Part shown: piece by piece, positions 1 through 8,864 of the stretch | Layout: every line of letters begins with the position of its first letter | Position numbering within the stretch: position 1 is the stretch's first letter | DNA from: an uncultured Flavobacteriaceae bacterium | GTDB lineage: Bacteria > Bacteroidota > Bacteroidia > Flavobacteriales > Flavobacteriaceae | Length of the DNA stretch: 64,000 nt | Direction of reading: 5' to 3' | NCBI GenBank assembly: GCA_947501845.1 | Contig: CANMXP010000024.1 | Span: forward strand, 21,137-85,136 | Notes under the pieces: generated by a model | Database searches by the model: none | What the model was told of the DNA's origin: nothing | The model's input: the letters and a program-made list of their open reading frames with translations, nothing else | Position numbers and translations under genes: made by a program

Positions 1-142
1 TTATATGCTTTATCCCCTCTGTATCGTATTCTACTTTTATGAACTCTAAAAATGTCTCTAAATCCTTCTGATAGGCATTAACCGTTAATCCTGAATAGTT
101 TTTTTCAAGTAACAAATAATCAGTGAATGGTTTTAACGGCAT
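1..142 (-). CDS. xerC: XerC-like tyrosine recombinase, N-terminal fragment (cut by window edge)
   Basis: Only the first 47 codons are inside the window. The reading starts MPLKPFTDYLLLEKNYSG and continues with T-x-N-A-Y-x-x-D-L, the usual start of the SAM-like core-binding domain of Bacteroidota XerC, which resolves chromosome dimers at dif. It sits directly downstream of rpsU on the same strand, a common flavobacterial order that supports the call. A TTG codon seven codons upstream is an alternative start. The catalytic domain lies outside the window, so activity cannot be judged. It is unrelated in position to the cassette recombinase at 52 kb. Confidence 0.8.
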   Translation of the reverse strand, partial: MPLKPFTDYLLLEKNYSGLTVNAYQKDLETFLEFIKVEYDTEGIKHI

Positions 143-202
143 CTTTGGTCTTTCTTCTATCAAGTTAAAAGTACGAAGTTTTTATTGTTATTTGAATTTA
201 GG

Positions 203-232
203 ACAAAAAAAATCCCACTAATAAGTGGGATT
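203..232 (-). terminator. Rho-independent terminator of rpsU
   Basis: A nine-base-pair hairpin (AATCCCACT / AGTGGGATT, 211-232) is followed on the minus strand by a run of T (203-210 read in reverse). It closes the rpsU transcript before xerC, so xerC probably depends on read-through or its own promoter. Confidence 0.8.
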
Positions 233-253
233 TTAATATTCTATATCTGAAGA

Positions 254-448
254 TTATATATCTTCTGCATCTCTTAATGTTTGTATGTACTGAGCTTTTT
301 GAATTTGTGCTCTTCGTACTACTGAAGGCTTGTTAAACTGCTTACGCACCTGTAACTGACGCTTAGTTCCTGTTTTATCAAACTTCCTTTTAAAACGCTT
401 TAGCGCTCTATCTATATTTTCTCCTTCTTTAATTGGTATGATTAACAT
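254..448 (-). CDS. rpsU: 30S ribosomal protein bS21
   Basis: 64 residues, basic, starting MLIIPIKEGENIDRALKRFK, the normal length and sequence of flavobacterial bS21. It binds the 30S platform near the 3' end of 16S rRNA. In Flavobacterium johnsoniae bS21 is known to help hide the anti-Shine-Dalgarno sequence, and rpsU is one of the few messages with a strong Shine-Dalgarno sequence, which allows autoregulation. The same arrangement is visible here: GGAGG ten bases before the ATG. It has its own promoter (486-515) and terminator (203-232). Confidence 0.97.
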   Translation of the reverse strand: MLIIPIKEGENIDRALKRFKRKFDKTGTKRQLQVRKQFNKPSVVRRAQIQKAQYIQTLRDAEDI

Positions 449-456
449 AGTGTCTT

Positions 457-466
457 AACCTCCTCT
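457..466 (-). promoter_or_regulatory. Strong Shine-Dalgarno sequence of rpsU
   Basis: On the minus strand AGAGGAGGTT precedes the rpsU ATG with ten bases between GGAGG and the start. Other genes in this window lack such a motif, as expected for Flavobacteriia. The contrast suggests translational autoregulation by bS21, as shown for F. johnsoniae. Confidence 0.8.
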
Positions 467-485
467 CTTTTAAATTTTTGGTGTG

Positions 486-515
486 CAAATATAACTTTAA
501 ATCAAGAATTAACAA
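486..515 (-). promoter_or_regulatory. Bacteroidota-type promoter of rpsU
   Basis: Reading the minus strand, TTG (513-515) is followed after exactly 19 bases by TATATTTG (486-493), a perfect match to the TTG-N19-TAnnTTTG promoter of the class. Initiation would give a leader of about 30 bases that includes the Shine-Dalgarno sequence. Confidence 0.8.
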
Positions 516-529
516 CTAATTTTTTATTT

Positions 530-1918
530 TTATTTTGGTGCCCAAACCGAATAGCTCTTCGGAGGTACTTGTATTTTTACCCAACGTCCCAATTGTGTCC
601 TCGGTTCCCATCCAGAATGACCTGTATAATCTTTTATAATTGTATCAGACCAATTCGTTTCTACCCAACGTTCTTGCCAAGTATCTGCATTATTTATATA
701 GACGACTAGTCCTGAATTATTATGCCCATTTCTTTTAGCTATATACTCGTTGTCATCAACATATAATATATTAGCGCTTCCACCCGCTAAGTTATTATGA
801 ATCCATATTAAATTATTTAAACGTTCTTTATTCAGCCATTCTTCATAATCTCTATAAAAAATAGTCGGGTATCCTTCATGTGTTAGTATATAAGCATAAG
901 CTAGTATTTTTCCATTAAAAATTTCGTCAGTATCATGATTCGTAACAAAAGTTACTGCCCTCATAGGGTTACGTTTCCATAACATGTCTTCATTTAGTTT
1001 GTTTAAATTATTACCGCTAAAAGCATCTCTCATTTTATAATAACATGCAAAATCAAAAGCACTAACCTCCGCTTGCCCAGTCCACCAATCTAATGTTCCT
1101 GCATTACCATCCCAATATTCTCCAACAGAAAATCCTCCTACCTCATTTTTCCAGTCTTTTACTACCCATGGTTCGAACCCCTTTACAAAATCAAATCTCC
1201 AACCATCAAACCCCATTACATTTTTATAATACTTTGCAACAGATTCTGTGTTTTTCCATAATTCATTTTGTACTCTAACTTGATGGTGACATAAATCTGG
1301 AAAGCCTCCAAAAACAGCATTATCATTTCCATGATTATGATTTGGATGAAAATCGTTGTAATCTCGAGTAAATTTACCTGATAAGGGTGTGAAATTTGTC
1401 CAATTACTTTGGCCATTAACAGGGTTTACTTCGCTCTGCCCTCCACTATTGTGATTAATAACTATGTCTGCAATAACATTTAGTTGAGCATTATGGGCAG
1501 AAGTTATTAGCTTTTTTAACTCAGCTTCAGACCCAAAGCGTGTTTCTAAACTCCCCATTTGGTTGTATTGACCAAAATCAAAATAGTCAAATGGATCGTA
1601 TCCCATAGAAAAAGCACCATTTTGCGCTTTAGATGCAGGTGGCAACCAAATGGCATCTATACCTGCTTGACTCCAGCCTTGAACTTTTCCTTCTAGGACA
1701 TTCCACCAATTTCCTCCAGCTGGAACATCCCAATAAAAGGCTTGCATCATAACACCCGAACCTACTGGCTTTAAATTACTAGCTGAAACAGCTTTAGATG
1801 ATAAAGATTTCTGTTTTAATAATTGATCATTAGAAGCGTGATCATCTGATAGGTTTTCTTTAGAACAACCAATAAGCAATAAACATATTGGTAAGATAAT
1901 TTTTGATAGATTTTTCAT
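530..1918 (-). CDS. Secreted GH13 alpha-amylase (lipoprotein)
   Basis: 462 residues. A lipoprotein signal ends in LLIGC (Cys18), so the enzyme is probably anchored to a membrane or the cell surface. The four GH13 regions are present: DIVINH (151-156), GWRFDF with nucleophile Asp243, VGEYWD with acid/base Glu267, and TNHD with Asp329. Layout and the C-terminal small domain fit the GH13_6/GH13_7-like alpha-amylases that hydrolyse alpha-1,4 bonds of starch or glycogen. It stands alone, without susC/susD or other maltose genes beside it. A perfect palindrome 61 bases upstream of the start (1980-2001) has the form of a LacI-family operator and may link it to a maltose regulon. Confidence 0.93.
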   Translation of the reverse strand: MKNLSKIILPICLLLIGCSKENLSDDHASNDQLLKQKSLSSKAVSASNLKPVGSGVMMQAFYWDVPAGGNWWNVLEGKVQGWSQAGIDAIWLPPASKAQNGAFSMGYDPFDYFDFGQYNQMGSLETRFGSEAELKKLITSAHNAQLNVIADIVINHNSGGQSEVNPVNGQSNWTNFTPLSGKFTRDYNDFHPNHNHGNDNAVFGGFPDLCHHQVRVQNELWKNTESVAKYYKNVMGFDGWRFDFVKGFEPWVVKDWKNEVGGFSVGEYWDGNAGTLDWWTGQAEVSAFDFACYYKMRDAFSGNNLNKLNEDMLWKRNPMRAVTFVTNHDTDEIFNGKILAYAYILTHEGYPTIFYRDYEEWLNKERLNNLIWIHNNLAGGSANILYVDDNEYIAKRNGHNNSGLVVYINNADTWQERWVETNWSDTIIKDYTGHSGWEPRTQLGRWVKIQVPPKSYSVWAPK

Positions 1919-1979
1919 TATTTTTAGTTTAAATTTCCTTCAAATTATAAAACAAACTTCTAAACAAAAAACCCTCATC

Positions 1980-2001
1980 AACACGAAATCGATTTCGTGT
2001 T
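1980..2001. promoter_or_regulatory. 22-bp perfect palindrome, LacI-type operator candidate
   Basis: Each half reads AACACGAAATC, with a central CG as in operators of LacI/GalR regulators. It is centred about 72 bases upstream of the alpha-amylase start codon. It is the only such copy noticed in the window. Function is inferred from symmetry and position. Confidence 0.5.
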
Positions 2002-2173
2002 AATAACTTTATCAAATAATTTCTCTAGCAAAATTAATTTGATAAAAAACTAAAATTCAAATACTTGAATATTTTTAAAAAGTAGATATTATAATGCAAC
2101 AGGCATATACTCCTGCTTGTTCATTACTTTTTTAACGATAATCTTTTATTATTTTTCCCAAAATATCAATAAA

Positions 2174-3343
2174 CTAATCAACTGCTGGCTTATACTCCTT
2201 TTTATCTATGATTATTTTAGCGATAATTTCTCTAAGGATCTCAGATGTACCACCTCCAATTGGCCCTAATCTACTATCTCTTAAAAGTCTTGCCATTGGG
2301 TACTCTTCCATATAGCCATAGCCTCCTAGGAACTGAAGACATTGATAGATAACATCGTCCGCCATTTTTGTTGATTTCAACTTGGACATAGAAGCCTCTT
2401 TAACAACATACTCTCCTTTATTCAGTCTATAAGCAACTGAATAATTAAATTCTTTACAGATTTCCATATCTGTATATAAATCCGAAATGTTATGCCTTAA
2501 TGCTTGAAATGTATCTATTGATTTACCAAAGGCTTGGCGTTCTGACATATATTGTAATGCATACTCTAATGCGTATTCTGCACGTGCATGTGCATTTATA
2601 CCCATAACTAAACGTTCTAGAGAAAAATGCTGTAATATATAGGCAAATCCTTTATTTTCTTCCCCCATTAAATTCGTTGCTGGTATTTTAACATTATCAA
2701 ACGCTATTTCTCCAGTGTCTGATGCTCTCCATCCTAACTTATCTAATTTCGTTGCCGATACCCCCTCAGCTTCTCTATCTATTACAAATATGCTAATGCC
2801 TTTGTTTCCTAATTCTGGATTTGTTTTCGCTGCTACTACCAAATAATCGCTATACACACCATTTGTGATAAAGGTTTTTGATCCATTAATAATGTAATGG
2901 TCGCCTTCTTTCACAGCAGTTGTTCGCATTCCTGCCACATCGCTGCCGCCAAAAGGCTCTGTAATACATAAACATCCTATTTTATCTCCTGCTATACTTG
3001 GCGCTAAATATTTTTGTTTAATAGCTTCATCTCCCTCTGCATTTAAATGTGTCATTGCTAAATAAACATGAGCCCAAATTGCAGCCGCAAAACCACCTGA
3101 ATTTATTTTTTGAAGTTCTTCAAGAAGTATCACTGTATAGAATAAATCTAAGTTCATTCCGCCATAAGCTTCTGGATAATTTATACCAAAAAAGCCCATG
3201 TCACCAAACTTTTTCCAAATAAACCTGTCTATAGTCCCTGTTTTTTCCCATTGTTCTATATTAGAAACTACTTCTTTCTTTAAAAAGTCTTGAAGGCTTT
3301 TTCTAAAAAGATTATGCTCTTCTGTGAAGTACATACTATTCAT
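2174..3343 (-). CDS. Acyl-CoA dehydrogenase family protein
   Basis: 389 residues, the full length of the family. Visible landmarks are the FAD/acyl-CoA binding segment CITEPFGGSDVAGMRT, the WRASDTGEI segment, and near the C terminus FLGGYGYMEEYPMARLLRD. The residue that acts as base in medium-chain enzymes is replaced (GGGTSEI instead of YEGT), but a Glu at 243 in SLERLVMG sits where isovaleryl-CoA and long-chain dehydrogenases carry theirs. The enzyme would therefore belong to that branch, oxidising branched or long acyl-CoA with electrons passing to ETF. Monocistronic; the exact substrate cannot be told. Confidence 0.88.
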   Translation of the reverse strand: MNSMYFTEEHNLFRKSLQDFLKKEVVSNIEQWEKTGTIDRFIWKKFGDMGFFGINYPEAYGGMNLDLFYTVILLEELQKINSGGFAAAIWAHVYLAMTHLNAEGDEAIKQKYLAPSIAGDKIGCLCITEPFGGSDVAGMRTTAVKEGDHYIINGSKTFITNGVYSDYLVVAAKTNPELGNKGISIFVIDREAEGVSATKLDKLGWRASDTGEIAFDNVKIPATNLMGEENKGFAYILQHFSLERLVMGINAHARAEYALEYALQYMSERQAFGKSIDTFQALRHNISDLYTDMEICKEFNYSVAYRLNKGEYVVKEASMSKLKSTKMADDVIYQCLQFLGGYGYMEEYPMARLLRDSRLGPIGGGTSEILREIIAKIIIDKKEYKPAVD

Positions 3344-3449
3344 TTATTATAATTATTATTCTTTATCGGTTAGATGTTATTCGCAATTAACTTTTTCGTT
3401 ATTATTAATAACTACAAGTTAATACGTATTTCATAAACGCAGCTATTTT

Positions 3450-4328
3450 TTAATCGAGCGACAAATATAATTTAATTATATCGATTTTATTTACTGGAAA
3501 GTCTTTAACTTTTTTTAATTCATCCAAGGATTTATAGCCTTCCATCAAATTGCGCTGCTCTATGATATGATAGGCTAAATCATAATCTATATGCTGAACA
3601 GTGACCAAATCATCTACGGTTGCTGTATTTATGTTAATTTCATGAATTTGTCTTGGTGTTTTTACTGTAAAATTGTCTGTTATTCTTTCTATAACTTCTG
3701 AAGTTAATCCATAAACATCTTGAAGCTGCACATCATTTATAAAACCTCCTACAAATTTATTTCTAAACCTCACTATACGTTCTGAAAGAACTACGCCTAA
3801 ACCATTTATTTTTTGGAGTTGTTGAACTGTTGCTTTATTCAGGTCTTGTTTTTGAGCAAAAGTTTTTGGGGTATTACTATAACTAAAAGCTGGGACTTGT
3901 TTTGGTTTAGGGTTAGTAACCCATTCTGGAAACTTAAAGTATGGCGATATTTGATCTAAAAGTGAATCGGATACTTTGGTAACTTCTTGAAATTGTCTTG
4001 TTGAATTAATCCAATTATTCTGCTTTCTAAAAGCTAGCAATCTATCAATCTCTTTATTAGACATTCCTAAAGATGCTCCTTTAAAATCTGTTATATAATT
4101 GGGGTTAAAAGGATATATTTTTGGTTTACTTTTTTCAAGTTTCACCAACCTTAATGAATCAATTTTATTATTAAACTTAGCGATCTCTTCTTTGTTTATC
4201 GAAATGTCTTCAGATGAAAAATCTGCAAAAAAGAAAACACATTGCAACCCAATAATAAGTAGTATCAATAAAAAAATCCCATTTCGTTGTTCTTTGGTAA
4301 ACATGAAATGGGATTTAAAATTTTGCAT
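3450..4328 (-). CDS. Membrane-anchored helix-hairpin-helix protein
   Basis: 292 residues. One N-terminal transmembrane helix (about 16-34) is followed by repeated helix-hairpin-helix units: DLNKATVQQLQKINGLGVVL and NINTATVDDLVTVQHIDY carry the N-x-A-(T/S)-x-x-x-L pattern of ComEA and GspK. Such proteins bind DNA without sequence preference or act as pseudopilin-like scaffolds. Its stop-to-start distance to the upstream symporter gene is only ten bases, so the two are likely cotranscribed, although no functional link is evident. Confidence 0.8.
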   Translation of the reverse strand: MQNFKSHFMFTKEQRNGIFLLILLIIGLQCVFFFADFSSEDISINKEEIAKFNNKIDSLRLVKLEKSKPKIYPFNPNYITDFKGASLGMSNKEIDRLLAFRKQNNWINSTRQFQEVTKVSDSLLDQISPYFKFPEWVTNPKPKQVPAFSYSNTPKTFAQKQDLNKATVQQLQKINGLGVVLSERIVRFRNKFVGGFINDVQLQDVYGLTSEVIERITDNFTVKTPRQIHEININTATVDDLVTVQHIDYDLAYHIIEQRNLMEGYKSLDELKKVKDFPVNKIDIIKLYLSLD

Positions 4329-4338
4329 TTAAAATGAC

Positions 4339-5949
4339 TTATGCCTTTGCTGCTTTAATAGCATCTAAATATCTTTTTAGTTGCTTTTTAACTACTGGGA
4401 ATAGGAAGTATAGCCCAACCATATTAGGGAATACCATGGCAAAAATCATAGCATCAGAGAAGTCCCAAATAGATTTCATACTTGCTGCCGCTCCAATAAC
4501 AACAAACAGCAAGAACAACATCTTATAGGTTAAATCGGCCACCTTACCTCTACCAAACAAAAACTTCCAGGATTGGAGTCCGTAATATGACCAAGAAATC
4601 ATTGTAGAAACGGCAAAAAGCACTACTGCTATTGTTAAAAAGATATTTGAATAAGGAATATACTCAGCAAATGCCTGCGATGTGATTCCTGCTCCCTCAT
4701 AGCGCATGCCATCAATAATAACACCTCCTGTTCCGTCTCCACCATATTCAAATATTCCACCTGTATTAAAGATTACAATAACCAAAGCTGTCATTGTACA
4801 AATTACTACCGTATCAATAAATGGCTCTAATAACGCCACCAAACCTTCTGATGCCGAATATTTAGTTTTTACAGCTGAATGTGCAATAGATGCCGAACCA
4901 GCTCCTGCTTCATTTGAAAAAGCTGCACGCTTAAAGCCAACAAGCAAAACACCTATAACACCACCAACACCCATTGCTCTAGGGTTAAATGCTTCACTAA
5001 AAATCAAACCAAAGGCATCATCTATTAATGAAAAATTACTTAATATTATATACAAACATGCTACTATATATAGTACGGCCATAAAAGGTACAACCTTTTC
5101 TGTAACCGAGGCAATTCTTTTAATCCCCCCAATTATGATTATCCCTACTAACAGCGCCATAACTACACCAATGACTGCTCCAGCACTGGTACTTTCTAAT
5201 CCCATAAGTTCTTTTAGCACAACAGTAGCTTGGTTAGACTGGGCAGCATTACCCCCACCAAATGAACCACCGATACAAAAAATAGCAAAAAGTACTGCTG
5301 CTATTTTCCCCAATACAGAAAACCCTCTTTCTTTAAGTCCTTTGGTTATATAATACATAGGGCCTCCATATACAGTACCATCTTCTCCTACATCTCTATA
5401 TTGAACTCCTAAAGTACACTCCACAAACTTGGTAGACATTCCTAGTAAGCCACATACAATCATCCAGAATGTTGCACCAGGACCTCCCAATGCAATTGCT
5501 AAAGCCACACCTGCTATATTTCCATTACCTACCGTACCAGAAACAGCTGTTGCCAATGCCTGAAAATGGCTTACTTCTCCTTCTTGACTTTCATCACGAA
5601 TGGTATCGCGAATATCGCCATCTATAGTCATGGGTGTATCTGAAGCTTCATGCCCTCCCTCTATTTCATCATATTTCCCTCTTACTGTATTTATAGCTTT
5701 TCCAAAATATTTAATATTTGGAAAACCAAAATAAATTGTAAAGAAAGCAGCACTTCCAACTAAAAGTAATAATACAAACGGAATGTCTGGATCGGTCCAA
5801 ACCTTAAAAAATATAACGTTGCTAAAGAAGTCTGAAACAGGCTTAAAACCTTCATCTATTTGTTGATCTAATCCTTTTTCGGTAGCTTCTTGTGCAAATG
5901 TTAAAATGGGTAATATTAAAGTAGAAATTGAAAGAAGAAATTTCTTCAT
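4339..5949 (-). CDS. Sodium:alanine (amino acid) symporter, AgcS family
   Basis: 536 residues. An N-terminal signal-like segment (MKKFLLSISTLILPILTFAQ) is followed by about eleven hydrophobic helices. The family hallmarks are visible: GNGNIAGVALAIALGGPGATFWM and GFKRAAFSNEAGAGSASIAHSA. AgcS proteins import alanine or glycine with Na+. The N-terminal extension of about 70 residues before the core is common in flavobacterial members. A 215-codon open frame on the opposite strand is only a shadow. Confidence 0.92.
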   Translation of the reverse strand: MKKFLLSISTLILPILTFAQEATEKGLDQQIDEGFKPVSDFFSNVIFFKVWTDPDIPFVLLLLVGSAAFFTIYFGFPNIKYFGKAINTVRGKYDEIEGGHEASDTPMTIDGDIRDTIRDESQEGEVSHFQALATAVSGTVGNGNIAGVALAIALGGPGATFWMIVCGLLGMSTKFVECTLGVQYRDVGEDGTVYGGPMYYITKGLKERGFSVLGKIAAVLFAIFCIGGSFGGGNAAQSNQATVVLKELMGLESTSAGAVIGVVMALLVGIIIIGGIKRIASVTEKVVPFMAVLYIVACLYIILSNFSLIDDAFGLIFSEAFNPRAMGVGGVIGVLLVGFKRAAFSNEAGAGSASIAHSAVKTKYSASEGLVALLEPFIDTVVICTMTALVIVIFNTGGIFEYGGDGTGGVIIDGMRYEGAGITSQAFAEYIPYSNIFLTIAVVLFAVSTMISWSYYGLQSWKFLFGRGKVADLTYKMLFLLFVVIGAAASMKSIWDFSDAMIFAMVFPNMVGLYFLFPVVKKQLKRYLDAIKAAKA

Positions 5950-6054
5950 AAGAAAGTTGTATTTATTAATTTTATTGAATAATTCGTACTAAAAGCTAGC
6001 AAGATGCTAAAAAAAAATGATTTTTTAAAACAATGGTTGTTAAAATCAAAAAAA

Positions 6055-7083
6055 TCAGTAATCTATGTTGTATTCAGAATTGAGGGCATCTATCTGTTCT
6101 GGTCTGCCCAAAACAATAATTTTAGAATTTGTTGCTAATTCTAGTTCGGCCTCAGGATTTACTAGATATTCACCATTTTCATCTTTATACCCAATAACGG
6201 TACAACCTGTTTTTTTACGAAGGTCTAAATCCTTTATTGTTCTTGCTTCCTTATTATTAGTATTATAAAGTTTTTCGACAGCTACCTCTTCTATATTTAT
6301 ATTTGATTTACCTATGATTGACAAATTATCCACAAACTCCATCAAACCAGGAATCACAACTAAAGAAGCCATATGATCACCGCCAATTTTGTCGGGTAAA
6401 ATAACATTATTTGCCCCTGCTAATTTTAATTTATCATAAGATGTTTCTAAAGAAGCCCTACTAATAATATTTATAGATTTATTTAATTGCCTGGTTGATA
6501 GCACAACAAATAAATTATCAGCATCATTTGGCAAAGCGGATATTAAACAAGAAGCTTTATCGATTCCTGCCAGCATAAGTGTTTCATCTTCATTGGCATT
6601 ACCAATAACATATGAAACATCATCCATTTGCAAGCGCTCTTCCATGTCTTTATCTTTTTCTATAACTACAAACTCCTTTTTATATGCTAAAAGTTTTCTA
6701 GCTGCCTGCTTGCCATTTCTACCATAGCCACAAATAACTATGTGCCCTTTAAAACTATCGATCTTTTTTTGCATCTTCTTCTGTATTAATTCTTCAACAT
6801 CGTTTTTGCTTAAAATATACTCCGTAATTATAGAGAGTGCATACCCTACAATAACCACACTTGCAAGTATTAAAAATATAGTAAAAATTTTTGATTGATC
6901 GTCAAGGGGGACTACTTCACCAAAACCAACGGTTGTCATAGTGATAACAGTCATATAAACTGAATCAATCCATGAATAACCAGATATCATTTTATACCCT
7001 GAAACACCTACTAGCAAAATAACTACTAATAAAAATACTGCAGTATATATTTTGGTTCTAAAAAACTTTATAAGTGGATTCAT
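6055..7083 (-). CDS. Two-helix K+ channel with RCK (TrkA-N/TrkA-C) domains
   Basis: 342 residues. Two transmembrane helices flank a pore loop with selectivity filter TVGFGEV (51-57). A Rossmann RCK domain starts at VICGYGRNGKQAA (about 117) and a TrkA-C domain fills the last 85 residues. This is the MthK/Kch layout: gating by a cytosolic ligand. Seventeen bases separate it from the PspC-domain gene upstream on the same strand, so both are probably on one transcript. Confidence 0.93.
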   Translation of the reverse strand: MNPLIKFFRTKIYTAVFLLVVILLVGVSGYKMISGYSWIDSVYMTVITMTTVGFGEVVPLDDQSKIFTIFLILASVVIVGYALSIITEYILSKNDVEELIQKKMQKKIDSFKGHIVICGYGRNGKQAARKLLAYKKEFVVIEKDKDMEERLQMDDVSYVIGNANEDETLMLAGIDKASCLISALPNDADNLFVVLSTRQLNKSINIISRASLETSYDKLKLAGANNVILPDKIGGDHMASLVVIPGLMEFVDNLSIIGKSNINIEEVAVEKLYNTNNKEARTIKDLDLRKKTGCTVIGYKDENGEYLVNPEAELELATNSKIIVLGRPEQIDALNSEYNIDY

Positions 7084-7100
7084 AGATTATACCAATCTAA

Positions 7101-7328
7101 TTATAAATCGAAAACCGATGTGCGTTTAGTGTAAACCAAATCTTTAATTTTTATCCAAAAAGCTAAAAATAAATATAGTGCAAAACCAAAACCAACAGTT
7201 ACAAACGTTAAGTACATAAATGTTGTTCTAACGACCTTAGCTCTAATGCCTAATCTATCTGCTATACGCTGACAAACATAATAGCCATGCTTCTGAAAAA
7301 ACAGTAATGGTTTATAGATATAGTTCAT
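7101..7328 (-). CDS. PspC-domain small membrane protein
   Basis: 75 residues. The pattern GYYVCQRIADRLGIRAKVVRTTFMYL followed by a hydrophobic helix is that of PspC domains, which sense envelope stress in the phage-shock response. No other psp gene is near. It lies between the DUF2851 gene and the K+ channel gene, all on the minus strand. Confidence 0.85.
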   Translation of the reverse strand: MNYIYKPLLFFQKHGYYVCQRIADRLGIRAKVVRTTFMYLTFVTVGFGFALYLFLAFWIKIKDLVYTKRTSVFDL

Positions 7329-7362
7329 GCTGCAATTTAAATATAAAATTTAACAAATTATA

Positions 7363-7401
7363 TGTTTTGGATTCTCACTTTCACGGTAATGACAAATTAG
7401 T
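7363..7401. repeat. Dispersed intergenic repeat, copy 1
   Basis: The segment around TTCACGGTAATGACAAATTA resembles the segment at 24881-24920 (ATTTCACAAGAATGATAAAC), with a common tail that reads roughly TGAAACC. Both are in intergenic DNA. They look like degenerate copies of a short repeat common in flavobacterial genomes. No gene is seen in this spacer. Confidence 0.4.
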
Positions 7402-7440
7402 TGAAACCTTGAAAAAAACTTCAAAAGCATTAAATTATTA

Positions 7441-8712
7441 TTATTTAATGATTAGAGCATTTCCTACGGCACATTGTAAACATTTATTTTTATCACAGTA
7501 TGCTGTTTTAAGTTGAATAAGTGCTTGCGAATGTAGTGCCGATTTTGATACTTTTTTTAAATTATTAAATGCGTCAATAATACTATTCTTTTCTGAAGTA
7601 ATAGAAATAGCAATTTTTATGATATCTGAATGAATGGTTTCCCCTTTTTGCTTTGAGTAACAAAACTTAAGGGGTAGAATGGTATTGATTAATAACAAAT
7701 CTATAAATGATTTTGTGAGTGTTTTTTTAGAGGCTCTGGATTCTTTTTGAAAAGTATAATGTGTTTCCCAAAACTTTGACGTTGATACTCTTAATAATTT
7801 ATAATAATCATCTAAATGATTTGTTTCTAAAATTTCTGAAAACAAATTTTGATGTTCATAATACAAACCAGCCAATTGAGACAATCTAATAGTCGGAAAA
7901 TTTAATGGTCGCAACCTAAAAAAGTAACATGGTAATACATGACTGTTTTTTAACCCAAACTTTTGTTTTAAAAATTGATATTCCTTAACGAGACTTATAG
8001 AGTAAGCCTCTTCAACATCTTGGTTTAACAAACTTGATTGTCCGAATAGTAATGCTTCTAAAGTTTGTTGATTTGATTGGGATTTTCTAAGTATTGAAAA
8101 ATCAATAGATTTTGCCAAACTAAAAAATGAATCTCCGTTTACCTTTAGTCCGAAATTCTTTGCCAACATTTTAAACAGAACTGCTTCCCAATCATTTTTT
8201 GATTCTTTTAAAAGGGATTCTATTTCTTTTGTTTTCCGTTCTAAACGCTCTAAATATAAACGCTCTAACCAATTATTTAATACAAAATCATCACTACTTG
8301 CAAAATCGTACTCACAATTAATCCATCTGTTTGGTTTAGCAAAGAGCTTTTCATAATTGCTTAAAACATCTTTACCTATAAAATCTTTTAACTCTAAAGT
8401 GGGTAATATCGTGCGGTCTTTTCTAAAAACGTCTGTATCATGTTCCCAAACCACATGTAAAATTACATTATCATAGGCTTTGTCTTTCTCATGGTTATGT
8501 AAAAACCAATCGGATGACTTTACATGAATCTCTACATTGCCAGCCCACAACTGCTTTCCTATAGAAAGCTGTGCATTAAAAAAGTCAGGGCCAGAATTTA
8601 GGTTATGATGCCCAACAGTGTTAATTGTAATAGTTTCTCCTGCTATAGTTGAAAGTTGATTTATTTGAATTTTTTTATGTTTCCAGATGTAATGTAAAAA
8701 ATCTTCTTGCAT
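7441..8712 (-). CDS. DUF2851 family protein
   Basis: 423 residues, matching the usual length of DUF2851. Typical stretches are HNLNSGPDFFNAQLSIG, LWAGNVEIHVKSSDW and HVVWEHDTDV near the N terminus, and a C-terminal cysteine cluster (YCDKNKCLQC) that may bind metal. The family is nearly restricted to Bacteroidota and its function is unknown. It is soluble and lacks a signal peptide. It precedes the PspC/K+ channel pair on the same strand. Confidence 0.9.
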   Translation of the reverse strand: MQEDFLHYIWKHKKIQINQLSTIAGETITINTVGHHNLNSGPDFFNAQLSIGKQLWAGNVEIHVKSSDWFLHNHEKDKAYDNVILHVVWEHDTDVFRKDRTILPTLELKDFIGKDVLSNYEKLFAKPNRWINCEYDFASSDDFVLNNWLERLYLERLERKTKEIESLLKESKNDWEAVLFKMLAKNFGLKVNGDSFFSLAKSIDFSILRKSQSNQQTLEALLFGQSSLLNQDVEEAYSISLVKEYQFLKQKFGLKNSHVLPCYFFRLRPLNFPTIRLSQLAGLYYEHQNLFSEILETNHLDDYYKLLRVSTSKFWETHYTFQKESRASKKTLTKSFIDLLLINTILPLKFCYSKQKGETIHSDIIKIAISITSEKNSIIDAFNNLKKVSKSALHSQALIQLKTAYCDKNKCLQCAVGNALIIK

Positions 8713-8815
8713 ATGGCTAAAATAAAAAATATGTAGTCTAATTCAAACAAATAAAAAGAAATAACTTACAGGTTTCCAAGAAGCTGGTTAACTAAAAACA
8801 ATTAACTTCGTTTAG

Positions 8816-8823
8816 TATCTTTG
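8816..8823 (+). promoter_or_regulatory. Minus-7 element TATCTTTG before the Crp/Fnr pseudogene
   Basis: A perfect TAnnTTTG element 41 bases before the start codon. No convincing TTG was found at the usual distance upstream. Confidence 0.5.
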
Positions 8824-8864
8824 GTTGTATTATTTTTAACGAACCGAACAATTTAAACATATAG

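Noticed and set aside
4706..5353. 215-codon open frame on the plus strand
   Set aside because: It is the exact antisense of the AgcS symporter, with a Pro/Ile/Thr-rich composition that mirrors its codons.
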